Source: Chamaea fasciata
Taxonomy: Eukaryota > Chordata > Aves > Passeriformes > Sylviidae
Length of the DNA: 64,000 nt
Direction: 5' to 3'
NCBI GenBank assembly: GCA_029207755.1
Contig: JARCOQ010000004.1
Coordinates: 36,243,685-36,307,684, forward strand
Shown here one piece after another: positions 26,689 through 38,694 of the stretch (the stretch's first letter is position 1; the number at the start of each line of letters is the position of its first letter). Under the pieces are notes generated by a model. It did not search any database. It was not told the origin of the DNA and saw nothing but the letters and a program-made list of their open reading frames with translations. Both the position numbers and the translations under genes were made by a program.

Positions 26689-26839
26689 CTCATAAAAAGC
26701 TTTGCAATCATCCCAGTAGTGACTCTCAGCATCCTGTAAAATGCTTGCAGCACAAACTCTGATGCAGTAGTTCATAACTTGAAACTGGAGAGTGTTGATG
26801 AATTCCTGATATTTCTGGACAGGCACTAGAAACAGAGGT
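26689..26839 (-). CDS. KIAA0825: KIAA0825 exon F
   Basis: This 151 bp exon has acceptor TCTCTCTGAACAG and donor TATGAG|GTGTGA. Two 3' splice sites sit 11 bases apart: AACAG at 26840 and CTAG closer to the body of the exon. Only the first restores the frame after the two-base remainder of exon E, giving [20 protein letters not shown], which resembles the human segment. The exon continues with [20 protein letters not shown] and ends KAFYE on a codon boundary. Confidence 0.88.
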
Positions 26840-28054
26840 CTGTTCAGAGAGAATGATTAAAGAGACAATGATTGAAAGGCCGTGCACTAGGAGGTAACAA
26901 TCTCAGTACTGCAAAGAGTTTTGATTAGTAGCTATCAATCATTCATTTCCTCTTGGTCCTGAACCTAGCATTCAGTTTTGAAACTTCTTGTTTCAGAAGT
27001 TCTTAAAATACATCTGCTTGTCTATAAATTCTTATTTAACCAATCACTAAGAAATAGATTACTTCATCCTATTTTCTGAGGCAAGTACATTTGTCATTCA
27101 CTTATTTCTGTGTTGCAGCATTCTTGCATCAGCAATTACTACATCAGCACTGAGTGTGATAAAGAAAACATAAGCACAGAGTACAGAGATTGCTTTTAGT
27201 AGGTATGTACTAAAACTCTTTGATAATACACCTAAATAGAATTATTGAGCAGTATTTTGGCTCAGACTTCCCATTCACAAAGATACACTTCATGCAGGAG
27301 ACAGTAAAACATCAGAGGGAAAGCAGATCAACAATTCATATAACCACTTAGAAATCATACATTCCTTAGAAATCGTGCTACTTCAGGGTTCCTCCCCAAA
27401 ACCACTGTTTCTACTTTTAAACTGAACATGGCTGGAAACATGTGGACCAATAGACTCCTAGTACCTGAAGACAAAATCTCCTAAAAGCAAGTGCAATTAT
27501 ATTTCTCCCCAGGTTAAACACTGCCTTTGACTTTATACTCCTACTTCGTACCTTCTCTAATTTTCATTCTACACATAATAATAAATTAAATTCTAAAACT
27601 ACAATGTATGTATTCCTTTACATGTCTGAAAACACATGATGTTGGGAAAAAGCACAGAAACGTATTTTTATATTGTCCTCTAAGATTGCTATGTGCTGAA
27701 TCAGATCTTATGAAAATTAGGCATAGCAAAGGTCAGAAAAGGAAATCAAGGCCTTAGCATTTTATTTATATGGCAGCAGAGTACATTCAGTTCCCTGGGC
27801 AATCTTATTTTCTCAAATTTAATAACTAAAAAAATTGATCTGCAAACCAAATGCAGAGCTTACACATAAATAATTTGTTTTGCAATGACTGCTCTAGACT
27901 TTCAGGTTGATTCAGGTATTTCCATAAATAGTACACATATTGCATGTGCTAAAAAATATGATGCAATTTGGAAAACTACCACTGTACTGTATGATCAAAA
28001 TGGGATGAAGTCTTATATTGTTTGAATTAAACATTTTAAGTAAAAAGGACATAC
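26840..28054. other. 1.2 kb intron between exons E and F
   Basis: Nothing recognisable beyond the splice signals at both ends. Confidence 0.6.
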
Positions 28055-28320
28055 TTTTTGCTTGTTTCTCTCATTAAGTTGCTATACATTGTAAAATGCT
28101 GAAAGACATATATCGCTGTGGAAAGGGCAGCATACAAGTCTTGCAGGGGAGCCTTCAACGGAACGTTTTTGCTCTTCTTCTCTAGTCTTGCCAGAACAGT
28201 TGTTGCCACTTTGCTGCAGGCCTCTACAAAGTTTGCTCTAATTTCCTGAAGAGAATCATCTCTGCAGGCCAGAGCCAATGGAAGCAATGTGTCGAGTTCT
28301 TCCATGATGTCAGAACAAAA
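28055..28320 (-). CDS. KIAA0825: KIAA0825 exon E
   Basis: This 266 bp exon starts in phase 0 after TTTTCTCAG and ends AGC AAA AA before a GTATGT donor, leaving two bases. It encodes [19 protein letters not shown], then a long helical segment with NFVEAC and [10 protein letters not shown], then [11 protein letters not shown] and NLMRETSKK. This is one of the best-conserved blocks of the family as I recall it. Confidence 0.9.
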
Positions 28321-29321
28321 CTGAGAAAATCAAATGTGGCACCAAGTTATTTGTATTCTGACAGCACTGCTTAATTTATGCACACTAGGGTCAGATTCTT
28401 GAATAACGAAATTGGCAGGACATATAAATATATTGAATTAGCTTTACAAACATTTTAATCTCTTAAACAGAGGAGTAACATTACTTTAAAGTAAATAAAA
28501 TATTCTTTCATTCCTTCTTGCTTTAAAGCTGCATATTCTATACTACGGGAAAAATTAAAACTATCTTACGCTAGTAATGCCTTCATTTGGTCTTGATGTC
28601 ACTAAACATACATTCAAAGCACAAGGTTAATTCCTTGTAAATAAAGATAATTTTATAAATTAATTAATTTTGAAAAATACACAAACACATTTCTTAACAC
28701 TGGATTTGGAAAAAAACTTGTCATCTCTTCATAACTTCATACATCAATCTCCCTAAAATTATCTCCGCAAAGCTCAGTGTCATTTCAAGCAAGCATTCAT
28801 TAACAGCATTCCAAATCTGCTAGAATAGTTGAAAATCTTACTAAAAAAAGTCTTTCAAACATACCTTTCCTCACAAAAGGAATTTAATTAATAAATAACA
28901 TTTCAGCCAAATCAAATAACTCTAAATTGGTTTTATTACATATTAATTAATGCCAATTAGTTGAATGGCATGTCTAATGATATGAATACAGGAAATCCCT
29001 TTATAGCCATATTTCAAAGCTTTTGACATTTTCCCATCGAACCACTTGGTAACAGAGCAGATACTAATCAGAATGCTTTAGAACTTCTTGGCTGAAAAAA
29101 GTAATGTCAGTGAAGTTTAAAAGTTAAATCTTTCAAGTACAAACTAGGGGCTATTGTATAAAGCTCTGTTCAGCTTCACATTGAAATGCCTCTCACTTTC
29201 TTCTTAATTCCATTTATATAAGATATAGAATATTAATAGTACTGTAAGTACTTCAAAGTGTAGATGGCAAACAGCCTTGGCATTCTGTATCCCTTCAAAC
29301 TTCAGATCTTTTGATACCTGC
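28321..29321. other. 1.0 kb intron between exons D and E, probable GC-AG type
   Basis: On the minus strand it begins GCAGGTATC and ends TGATTTTCTCAG. No repeats are recognised inside. Confidence 0.65.
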
Positions 29322-29549
29322 CTTAGCAATTCGTTTTGGTTGGTCCTCCTGTTGGACTGCTCTGCAGGACTCCCTCATTTGCTGGTTGTTTACAAGACTC
29401 ATTGCACAGCCTGCAGCTGAAAACTCTTCTTTCTGCTCATGTTGAAGAATTTTAGATGAAAAATCCTCAACTGCTATTGTTATACAGTGAGCCACAGAAG
29501 AAGACAGGTCTTTAAATGCATTTCTCCAGCCAAAACTCAGTAAAATAGG
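29322..29549 (-). CDS. KIAA0825: KIAA0825 exon D (probable GC donor)
   Basis: This 228 bp exon (76 codons) runs phase 0 to phase 0, with acceptor TGTATTTCAG. It opens with PILLSFGWRNAFKDLSS, continues with HCITIAVEDFSSKILQHEQ and ends QPKRIAK. Exon E starts in phase 0 with [10 protein letters not shown], so the exon must end after AAG at 29322, which makes the intron start GCAGGT: a GC-AG intron. The nearest GT, four bases further on, would add four bases and shift the frame. The boundary is therefore an inference from frame and family sequence. Confidence 0.87.
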
Positions 29550-31256
29550 CTGAAATACATATTAAAATTATATCAATCCAAAGTCATTATTGAGTGTTAA
29601 TGTTGTCTGAAAACTAAATGCACACCCATAATTAAATTATAGGACACCATCATATTTTGAAATTAATTAAAAGAATTTAAAATATAATCCACTAGTTTTG
29701 AAATCTTACTAAAAGCAGGGTTTACACTCAACAAAATGAACATGCATAACAACATTAAACCTGCGATCAAATTTTTCAGAAAAAAGAAATTCCTGTTTAA
29801 ACAAGATGGCTTTTAAAAAAAATGCTCATCTTCTATTTAATCTGTAATCTTTAACAGAATCTACTTAACAAAGTCGAAGAATGTATATATATTTTTAGTA
29901 GTACAACAAGTAATCTAGCAATGTATACCCTGTAATAATCTTCACTGCAAGGTAACAACTGGAAGTTACTAACCATGAATCTCAATGGGAAGCACTTAAG
30001 AGAAGCTGGTTTTAACACAGCCACACTCTATTTCACTTCTCTAGAACTGGATTTAGAAAAGATTAAAGTGTTTAAATAGAGATTTGTAGTTTTTAACCAA
30101 TGCTGGCTTTAACTGTGGTTTACATCTGTTCCTTGCCTTCTTCAGAGACTTCTGAAGTAATCTGAAGTGTAATAACTGTCAGGAGTAGACACAGAAGGAC
30201 ATCATTACTTTTCAACTTATCTGATTTTGCATTGCTCTTATGACTTACATCAGACTTAAACCTTTCCAGAAGTAGCCATTTGAGAATTTCACCACTGTAA
30301 GAGACATATTTTAATTACATAAGATGATATTCAGTAAATATCTCCACCATGAGGGCACAGTAGGAGAATAGAAAAGACAAATTCCTAACTTTTCCTGCAG
30401 CTATAATACTAAATTGGAAGACAATGAAGGGCTACAAAGTGAAGCCCTGCCATTTTACTTAAATTTAAAAGTTGTATCCTCCATTCTTTCCCTTCCCCCA
30501 CTAGCAATATTCAGCTCTTGTAAGCACAGAGACAGTCCCCATGGACACACACTTTTGGACTCCCTCTTTTTTTTTTTTTGATGAGGATCAAGTACACCCC
30601 AATATACCTAAAATATTCTTCTTTGTAATACATATTAGTATTACTCTCACACACAAATCCAAAGCACATTTGAAAAGAATTTCAGCATTAAAAACAAGCC
30701 ATTAAGAAATTTAATTCCACTATCATAAAGTATCAGACTTGTTGAAGCATTTAGGTGCCACAAAATCAACAATAAAAATGTGTTTTGGAGTAAATGGGAG
30801 CCAGATAAAACACTCTTGTACATACATTCTACAATGCACAGTGCTTATTACACAGTAGTTTGTTAACATCAAAGAAACTAGACATTGTATGAGTACCTAT
30901 ACCTCTGGGAAGAACCATTATGATCAAATTCTAAGAACTTCACAAATCTTCAAGATTCTTTGAGATTATATGTATAATACTTAAAAAGCTATCATATTTT
31001 AGGGGGTTTTTTTCTATTTTGTCATGAGGTATCTTATAATCACATTTTTTCTGTTATTAACTACTAAATACCAACAACGTCTTTGAACACAAATTTATTC
31101 CACCTAAACTGAAACTTAGCACATAAAAGTAATCACAGTAGCTGAAGTAAAGAAACTACAGCAATAGGTGTTTATAATGAACATGGAAAAAGTCTACACT
31201 GGAGACACACACAAAAGAAAATGCCATACAAAGTGTAAGACTCTTTTCGTACTCAC
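29550..31256. other. 1.7 kb intron between exons C and D
   Basis: AT-rich with short T runs near 30.57 and 31.0 kb. No gene or named repeat is recognised. Confidence 0.6.
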
Positions 31257-31351
31257 CTCTTCTACCTGAAGTAACTGTTCAGGAAGCACGCTGGTTTCAT
31301 TTGCTCTAGTTTCTCCTATTAAAAGCTCCCCACTAGCTCTCTTCAGAACTC
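31257..31351 (-). CDS. KIAA0825: KIAA0825 exon C (short, 95 bp)
   Basis: The acceptor is ACTGTGCAG and the donor GAAGAG|GTGAGT. The exon completes the split glycine codon left by exon B and ends on a codon boundary. It encodes about 32 residues (GVLKRASGELLIGETRAN...LLQVEE), aligned by eye with the human stretch around GILEKSNREVVMVESK. It is the least conserved exon here, and a linker between helical blocks is a reasonable guess. The introns are about 10.7 kb before it and 1.7 kb after it. Confidence 0.8.
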
Positions 31352-32024
31352 CTGCACAGTATGATAAAAGAGATCAAAGTTAAGATTAATTCTGTAGAAA
31401 AGTCAGCAGCCTACAACATCTTCTGATATATCAATAGGAAGCATTTAAAAAAACCCTCAAGAACATGTAGGGGAATACTAATGATATAATAAAGTCAAAT
31501 TCAAGTTATAAGAGTTTCTTTTATATAACACGATGAAATCCACATCAAATTCTACTTGAATTTTATACAAATGCACATATAATGCGTACAATACTGTTTC
31601 TTTTGTCATTAATGCATTTTTATACTGATTGTGAAGTCACGTCTTCTTAGGGAGAACGGATAACACTAGATCAGCTGTATAGAAATTAATTTCTCCTCTT
31701 TGTTCAAAGAAGCATATCAATTGAACACTAATATATTTTTACAGCTTTTACTTATTTGGAAACACCAATAAAATAAGAATAAAAAGACAGTAATTAGTAC
31801 AGCTATTATAAGCAAAATGATGGCTTATAAAAATATAAAGAACAAGAAAAGCTCCTTAAGAAGGGCTGGTACAAAGCTCACTCATAAATCTTATGATTAT
31901 ATAGTAATTAGTAATGGGATATTCCCCCAGTTTTGTCAAGAACAAACCAATATCTGCGGTTGATACCACTTTTATCAATGTTTCAAGAAATCTGTGTTCC
32001 TGAAGTGCATTGATGATTCCTCTT

Positions 32025-34216
32025 CCAAGTGGTGCAAGCACAAATGAAGGTACTTGTTGGGGATTTGAAATTCCAATGCAGCCTTGGCTGCAGCGACCAT
32101 GAGATAGTGGAGTTCCAGATCCTGAGAGCACAAAGGAGGGTGAAAAGCAAGCTCACATCCTCAGGCTTCAGAAGAGCAGACTTTGGCCTCTTCAAATATC
32201 TGCTTGGAAGAGTCCCATGGGATAAGACCCTAGGTAATGGGACACAAGAAATTTGATTAATATTCAAGGATCACCTCTGCTAAGCTCAAGACAACAAAAA
32301 TGGCAGAAGGCCCGCATGCATGAACAAGAGGATGCTAGCCAAATTCAAACACAAAATGTAGCATACAGAGCGTGGAAGTAAGGATGGGTAACCTGGGAGG
32401 AACACATAAACAACTTCTGAGCATGGAAAAAGTTAAGGAAGCTAAAGCTCAAATGCAACTAATTTGGCCAGCGATGTCAAAGATAACAAGAAGGGCCTCT
32501 GTAAGTGCATAGGTGATAAATGGAAGACTAGGGAAAACATGAGCCCATTGCTCAACAAGATGGGGGATATGGTAACACAGATATAGAAAAGGTTAAGATA
32601 CTGAATGTCTTCTTCAACTTAGTATCTACTATCAAAACCAGCCTTCAGGCATCCCAGGCCACAGAGACCAGGAGGCAAGGTTGGAGCAAGGAAAATGTAC
32701 TCTTGGTGGAAGACGATCAGGCCTGATAACAACTAAGCAAAGTCAACAAAGTGAAATACTTGGGCCTTTGTGGTATGCACCTGAAAGTGTGGTGGGAACT
32801 GGCAGATGCCATTGCAAGATGTTGACTCTCAATAATCTTTGATCAATTATGGCTACTGGGAGAAGAGTCCGAAGGCTAGCAGAAAGGAAATGTCACTCCT
32901 ATTTTCAAAAAGGGCAAGAAAGAGGACTCAGGGAATCAGAGTCTTGTCAACGTCACTTCAACTCCAGGGAAGGTAATAGAGGCAGTTCCAAGAGCATTAC
33001 AAAGAATACATCAGGAGCATTCAGCATGGCTTCAGTAAGGGGAAGTCATGCTTGAGTAACCTGATAAACTTCTATGAAGAAATGACTGGCCTGGTAGATG
33101 AAGGGACAGTGGTGGATACCATCTACATGGACATCAGTAAAGCCCATGGCATTGTCTCCCATAAGATCTTGTTATAGAACAACTCTTGATGTGTGGACTG
33201 GACAAACAGTCAGTAAAGTGAGCTGAAAAGTGGTGGAATAGCCAAGCCCCAAATGCAGTGATCTGTGGCACAAAGTCTGGTTTGAGGCCAGCAATTAGCA
33301 ATCTACCTCAGATGTCAATACTAGGTCCAATCCTGTTTAACATCTTTATTAATGATCTGGATGATGGGGTGCAGTGTACCCTCAGCAAGTCAGCAGTTAA
33401 CATCAAACTGGATGGCAGACAGTCAAGAACTCAGAAGGACCTCAACTCAGAAGGACCTCAACAGGCTGGAGAAATGGGCACATTAGAACCTCATAAAGTC
33501 CAAGAAGTGAAGTTGTGCACCTGGGAAGGAACAAACACAGGCATCAACCCATGCTGGAGTTCTCCCATCTGGAAAGAAGCTTTTGCATAAAAGGACTTGG
33601 GAGTCCAGAAGTACACAAAGTTTAACACAATCCAGCAAAGAAGGCCGATGATGTCTGGTTTGCATCAGGCAAAGCACTGTAAGCACATCAAAGGAAATGA
33701 TTCTTCCTGTCTGCTCAACAGTGATGAGCCATACCTGGAGGGTGTGTATAGTTCTGGGTTACTCACTACAAGACAGACATGAACATATTGGAGGGTGTCT
33801 GAAAAGGGCCATGGAAGGTGACAAAAGGAATGGAGGACAGGCTGAGAGCACTGGAATTGTAAGCCAACAGAAGAGAAAGTAGGATATATTAATGTATATA
33901 AATACCTGAAAGGAGGGTCCAAAGAGGCCATAATCAGTGTTCCACAATGACAGGGCCAGTGATCACAGGCACAAACAGACACAACGCCAGGAGGTTTCCT
34001 CTGAACATCAGGAAATGCCTCCTGTTCTATGAAGGTGACCAAGCACTGTAAGGTTGTCTAGAGAGGTTATGGAATCTCCACCCTTGGAGATACTCAAAAG
34101 CTATCAGGATATAATTGTGGGCAATTGGCTATAGAGGCCTTGCTTGAGCAGGGATTGTTGGACAATATGAACTCCAAATGTCCCGTCCAACCTTAACCAT
34201 TTTGTGATTCTGTGAG
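32025..34216 (+). mobile_element. CR1 LINE, about 2.2 kb, 5'-truncated, decayed
   Basis: This is the longest CR1 here. It starts inside the endonuclease domain (LGCSDHEIVEFQILR, then FRRADFGLFKYLLGRVPWDK) and runs through the reverse transcriptase. Near 33.3 kb it reads [19 protein letters not shown] and then, where active CR1 has FADD, a sequence without the catalytic aspartate pair (SAVNIKLDG). It ends with the CR1 3' UTR (tgtcccgtccaaccttaacc, then gtgattctgtg). Multiple frameshifts and stops, together with the lost catalytic motif, show an inactive copy. It is antisense to the host gene. Confidence 0.93.
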
Positions 34217-34614
34217 TCACAAAGAGATACAAGAGTAACTCCAAATGATATGGTATTTTAAAGATCTGTCTTGTAGCATAAAGATGGTGAACAACACTAG
34301 TGCAGATATTCCTAATGTAATGTGAAATATTCCTAATGCAACTTCATATGAAATTAAAAGAGATTTTAAATGACCAGGTGCTGCCAAAGCCTTGTTAAAG
34401 ATTATCTTTTAGGCATAACCTTAGAGATCTTCAGTGATCTGAAGCTACTAGCAGTACATGGCCAAGGTTTTAAGGGCTTTTCTCTTTCCACATTTCCAGC
34501 ATTTGATTTAACTGATCCAAAGTAGATTTTACCTTTCCCCTAATCAATTTGCATTCTGAAAACAAATACTGTTTTTCATACACTTATACAACATTGTAGA
34601 GCTCTGAAGTTTTT

Positions 34615-34680
34615 GTGGGGTTTTTTTTGTTTGTTTGTTTGTTTTGGGGGGGTTTTGTACATTTTCTTTTTTTCTCCCGA
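34615..34680. repeat. T-rich simple repeat (TTTG)n
   Basis: gggg-T8-gtttgtttgtttg, then a G run and further T runs; low-complexity sequence. Confidence 0.85.
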
Positions 34681-35568
34681 ATACCTTTATGTTTGCATTT
34701 TCAAAAGATATTGACACATTTGAGCTAGCAAAAATGAAAGATAAAATGGTAGAACATAAAACCAAAAATATTAACCAGGCCATCCTACTCCCTGATCATT
34801 CAACACATTACAGGCAGTACCAGAAATTTACTGGATTTTATTTCAGCATGTTTTAATGTATTTTATGATGAAGTTTCTAACAGTTTTCTTTAGAAATTAG
34901 TCCAGAATTTAAAACCAAAACAATTCTAACTGACTGGACATTTTCCTTATTTTCTATTCTGTGCTTTCTACCTTAAATTTACCTTTTTTCCTTGCAGTTC
35001 TCCTCTTTTATAGATGTAACATTGCATTCTAGCTATAAGCACAAGTAAGCTTCTATTTATTCACATTCTCGTATTATTGTCCCTACTCAGATCTGCTATT
35101 TATAACTTTTTATATCAAGACTTCAAAGAAAACCTTAAACATTTAATCTAAAATCCTTGTATATTCACAGCACTGCTGCCTTACCTGTTAAGAACTTGGA
35201 GCTGAGATAAATAGGTATCTAGCTGATGGTAAATTTGTGACTCCCGGATCAGAGGCAAAGTACCAAATGATGCTTACATCCACACCAGTCATTTTACAGG
35301 CTCCTTCATTATGAAATGAACATGGTCTACTAGATTATCCCACCTCTATTTCTAATTAACAGTCTGGGCACTCCTGCTTCATACTCGTATGTATCTATGT
35401 ATGTGGATGTAGGTTTACACACATTAAAAGCTTCACTGGTCTTCTCAAAGAAGACCTAGGTTCAAGTCTCCCATACTTTACTGACTTCCTTTGGTTTCTC
35501 AAATTTTTGCTTTCCCCAAATCTCATCTGGGTATGGCTGGCCTTAATCTTCTCTGATTTAACCTCCAG

Positions 35569-36024
35569 CTAGTAAGGGTTGCCTTCACACTTTGTATTGA
35601 CTCCCAAACCTGTCCCTAATATTCCAGTTAAATCCCTTTGCATTCTGCCCCTTGCGTGTTTTTGGCTTTGCAACCAAGTTGTCCACCCCTCAAAAGATGT
35701 CCTTAAGAAAGGGGAGCAGACCAATTGAACTTCAGGAATGTTAGTCTGCGTTAACAGTTCAACCCTTTTAAGAGACCATTCTGGGTTAAACAGTAATTGT
35801 TGTTGTCCTGTATTCCTCACTACATATGGTCCTATCTCACACATTTTGGGTTTAGACATAGTTGTTGTTGTAATCATGGTTGCGACACTTATCCAAAGTT
35901 TGAATGAGAACCTCTTAGTGTTTTGACCCCAAATGCACACTACTGTGGTATTTCGTGTCAACGTGAAATTATGCCAACATTCCAATTCATTATTACATAT
36001 TTGTGTAAGATTATCAAAAGCCAT
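35569..36024 (-). pseudogene. endogenous retrovirus env-like remnant
   Basis: A 151-codon minus-strand open stretch has features of a retroviral envelope near the surface/transmembrane subunit junction. N-glycosylation sequons (NFT, NTT) and several cysteines lie in the first half. An arginine-rich patch just before the end resembles a decayed subunit-cleavage site, and it is followed by a small hydrophobic glycine-rich stretch (LTGILGTGLGV) typical of a fusion-peptide region in some sauropsid ERVs. The similarity stops abruptly after that stretch and the frame soon ends. No gag, pol or LTR was found next to it. It is a short relic with no coding capacity for a complete protein. The family assignment is uncertain. 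Confidence 0.55.
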
Positions 36025-36644
36025 TTTTGTAGAAAAATTCTCTGACTCCTCTCTTTAAATATCACATATCAAATTGCATTTGCACAGATAGAAAGAAATG
36101 CATGTGATCCTTCTCACATGGTTGTTTAGAGAAGAGAATTTGCAGAAAGAGAGCAGAAAAAAGTTAATGTTGTGAAAGAAGACGGGGCTGAAAGAAAACA
36201 TGTAATTTTCTCATATTTGCTCCTTTTCCAGAGCATATTCTACACCTTCACCATTCTTGATTATTAGGGAAGATTAGATTAACCACAAATCCTTGCTTTA
36301 TCTTTCTTGAAACTGATGTTCTACAAACATCTAGTCTTGATGGACTGCTCATACTTTGCGTACTTCCTTTAGTTTACCAGCCAGGCAGCTTCAATAATCT
36401 TGATTGTAAATAATGAGAACAAGATTATATCCAGTGCTACACTTAAAATCAAAACTTTTCAGCCAGCTTTCCTTGTGTGTATTAAAACTCGTTTGGGATT
36501 AATCTTCTCTTCAAAACAATTGTTTGCCTAGGCCCCCTTTACCTACAATTTAATTAATTCTTTCTCCAATTCAGTATTTTTCTGGTTTTTTCATGATGGT
36601 TAAAAAGACCGAAGAATACCAGTGGCACCTCTTGCATTCTAAAT

Positions 36645-36720
36645 ATAATTATTTTTATTTCTTATAAGAAGTTCTAATAATTATTTTTCTTTCTTATAAG
36701 AAGTTCTAATAATTATTTTT
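36645..36720. repeat. 32-bp tandem duplication
   Basis: Two near-identical 32-bp units (36645-36676 and 36677-36708; shared core cttataagaagttctaataa) plus a 12-bp partial third copy. Confidence 0.9.
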
Positions 36721-37763
36721 CTCCATAAATTTCCATAGCTTTCCTATTTTTATAGCATTTAGGGTAATAAGAACAGTCATTGTGACATTACCTTGCATGC
36801 AGCATAGAAACCAAAGTATCCAGGAAAGCTTTTGTATGACTACTCAGTATCTGTGAATAAGCTAAGTATCAGTGCTATCAAAGTAGCTTACAAATTGGAT
36901 TCAGCCAGCTCAGTCAGAACTTTTATTGAAACCATACTGGAAATACTACATCTTGCAGAAGCAGGAAGAACCATTCCTCCAGAAATATAAATAACAATAA
37001 AAAAATCCCTGACTAAATACGGGTCAAAAAACCCCTTTGCTTTCTGTCATCAATAATGGACCTTTTACTTTTTGTACTATACTGAGCAAACTGTACTAAA
37101 CCAGATGCAGAAAATATACCTCTGAAATCATTCTCCCCTCCTAGTGTAAATTCATCTTCGCTTTGGATTGATCCACTGAAGCTGAGTATTTATAAAAGAA
37201 TATTTGAACATCTTATGTTAAGACCAAAGCAAAAATCACAACCTTTTTTAATCTTCAATTGCAACTTTTGCAATATTGCAACTTTGCAAAAGAAGTCTGT
37301 AAGGAGGATTCTATGCTCCTTTCATTACACTTTCCAGAAATGGATATAGAGTTAAAGATTTCTCTTTAAGGTGTGAAGGAAAGACCTTTGCAAATCTTCC
37401 CAGTCCCATGGGCCAGAGCCTGTAAACCTAGGCACTTGACAACTTTGCCCACAGGGTTTTCAAGTACTCCACTGGAAAAAGCCATTTTTGGTATTCATTA
37501 TCTGATCTGTCCAAAGTTCATCTTTCTTACTGGAATGGGGAAAAAAGTGAGACAGATAAAATCACATTAGATATTTTTGATATTTTAGAAGCCTTAACAA
37601 GAGGCTTCTGAAAACCCAAGAGGAAAGAAAAATCAAACTTAAAGATGGAAAGAGAATGCAATTTGGCAGAGTTCTAAACTCAAATCTCCTGTTTAACCCT
37701 TGATTGTAGATGAACACGTTCCCGATTGCTTCAAAGAGAACAACCCCTGTGATCCTTGAAGAC

Positions 37764-37789
37764 TCGTGAGATGTCAGAACATCTCACGA
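37764..37789. repeat. perfect 11-bp inverted repeat, 4-base loop
   Basis: The arm tcgtgagatgt pairs exactly with acatctcacga around the loop caga. It is a strong hairpin for such AT-rich surroundings, with no known function. Confidence 0.9.
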
Positions 37790-38694
37790 ATTTCAAATGA
37801 ATGTAAATAGAGAAGTAGACTATCTCATCACAGTAGGCATGACAAGATACCTGCAGATTAAAGGGTTAAATAGTCAAGAGAAAACTGGGGATGGTTACTC
37901 CTCTAATTTTATGAAATCAAGTGCCTGTTGTGGAATGAAGTGAGGTTATGTACCATTGTGAATAAAGGTCCTGTAAATGACAGAAAAATACAGATACCTT
38001 TTCTCTGAAAGGCAGAGCAGAAGTCTTACCCAGAAGTCACACTAACGTTCAGGGGTGGAACAAAACCACACCATGTTTGTCAAAGAACTTTGTATGATTT
38101 TCTCCTTATATTTGATTTAAAGGATAACTTGAAGAATACATTGGTAGTAGATAAAATGTATATGTATACTTTTTTAAAAAGCTGGGCTTAGATAACACAA
38201 ATACAGTTTTAAATCAAGCTGAAATCTTGGCGTGTACATATTTCTCACTGAGGAACACTAAGTTACTGTTGGTAAAGTAAAAAAATAAAATCAGGAAGAC
38301 TTGGATGGAGAACAGTGAAAAGAAGTTAGAGTGGAAAATGCAATTCAGATAATTCTTTTCTCCAATAGGCAAAGTAATTTGTGAAAATGAGGATTCTGAA
38401 TATATTCCAGAAGATGCCAGATAAAGAACTCTCAAACTCAACTCAGAGACCTATCCATACCACCTAAAAAACTCTCTACATCCATCTCCCTACAGAGTTC
38501 ACTCTGGTTCACTGTTTCCTTTGGTGCTATTGTCTGCCATGGGGTTACCATCAGAGAACACTGGTAGGCAGTACTTCCCTCTAACATCTATTTCCAACGG
38601 CCTAAATTGGTCTTCATAGGATTCCATTGTGCACGCTGCAAAGAAGCTTGTCTTGTTGCCAGCTAGAACTCTGAACTACATGTCTTTCTTTTCT

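Noticed and set aside
27538..27570. Possible 17-base microexon between exons E and F, in phase with both
   Set aside because: It is needed only if exon F starts at the inner CTAG acceptor. The AACAG acceptor joins E to F directly and gives family-like sequence, so no microexon is required.
33665..34042. Minus-strand 125-codon open frame
   Set aside because: Antisense of the CR1 element; no independent coding signal.
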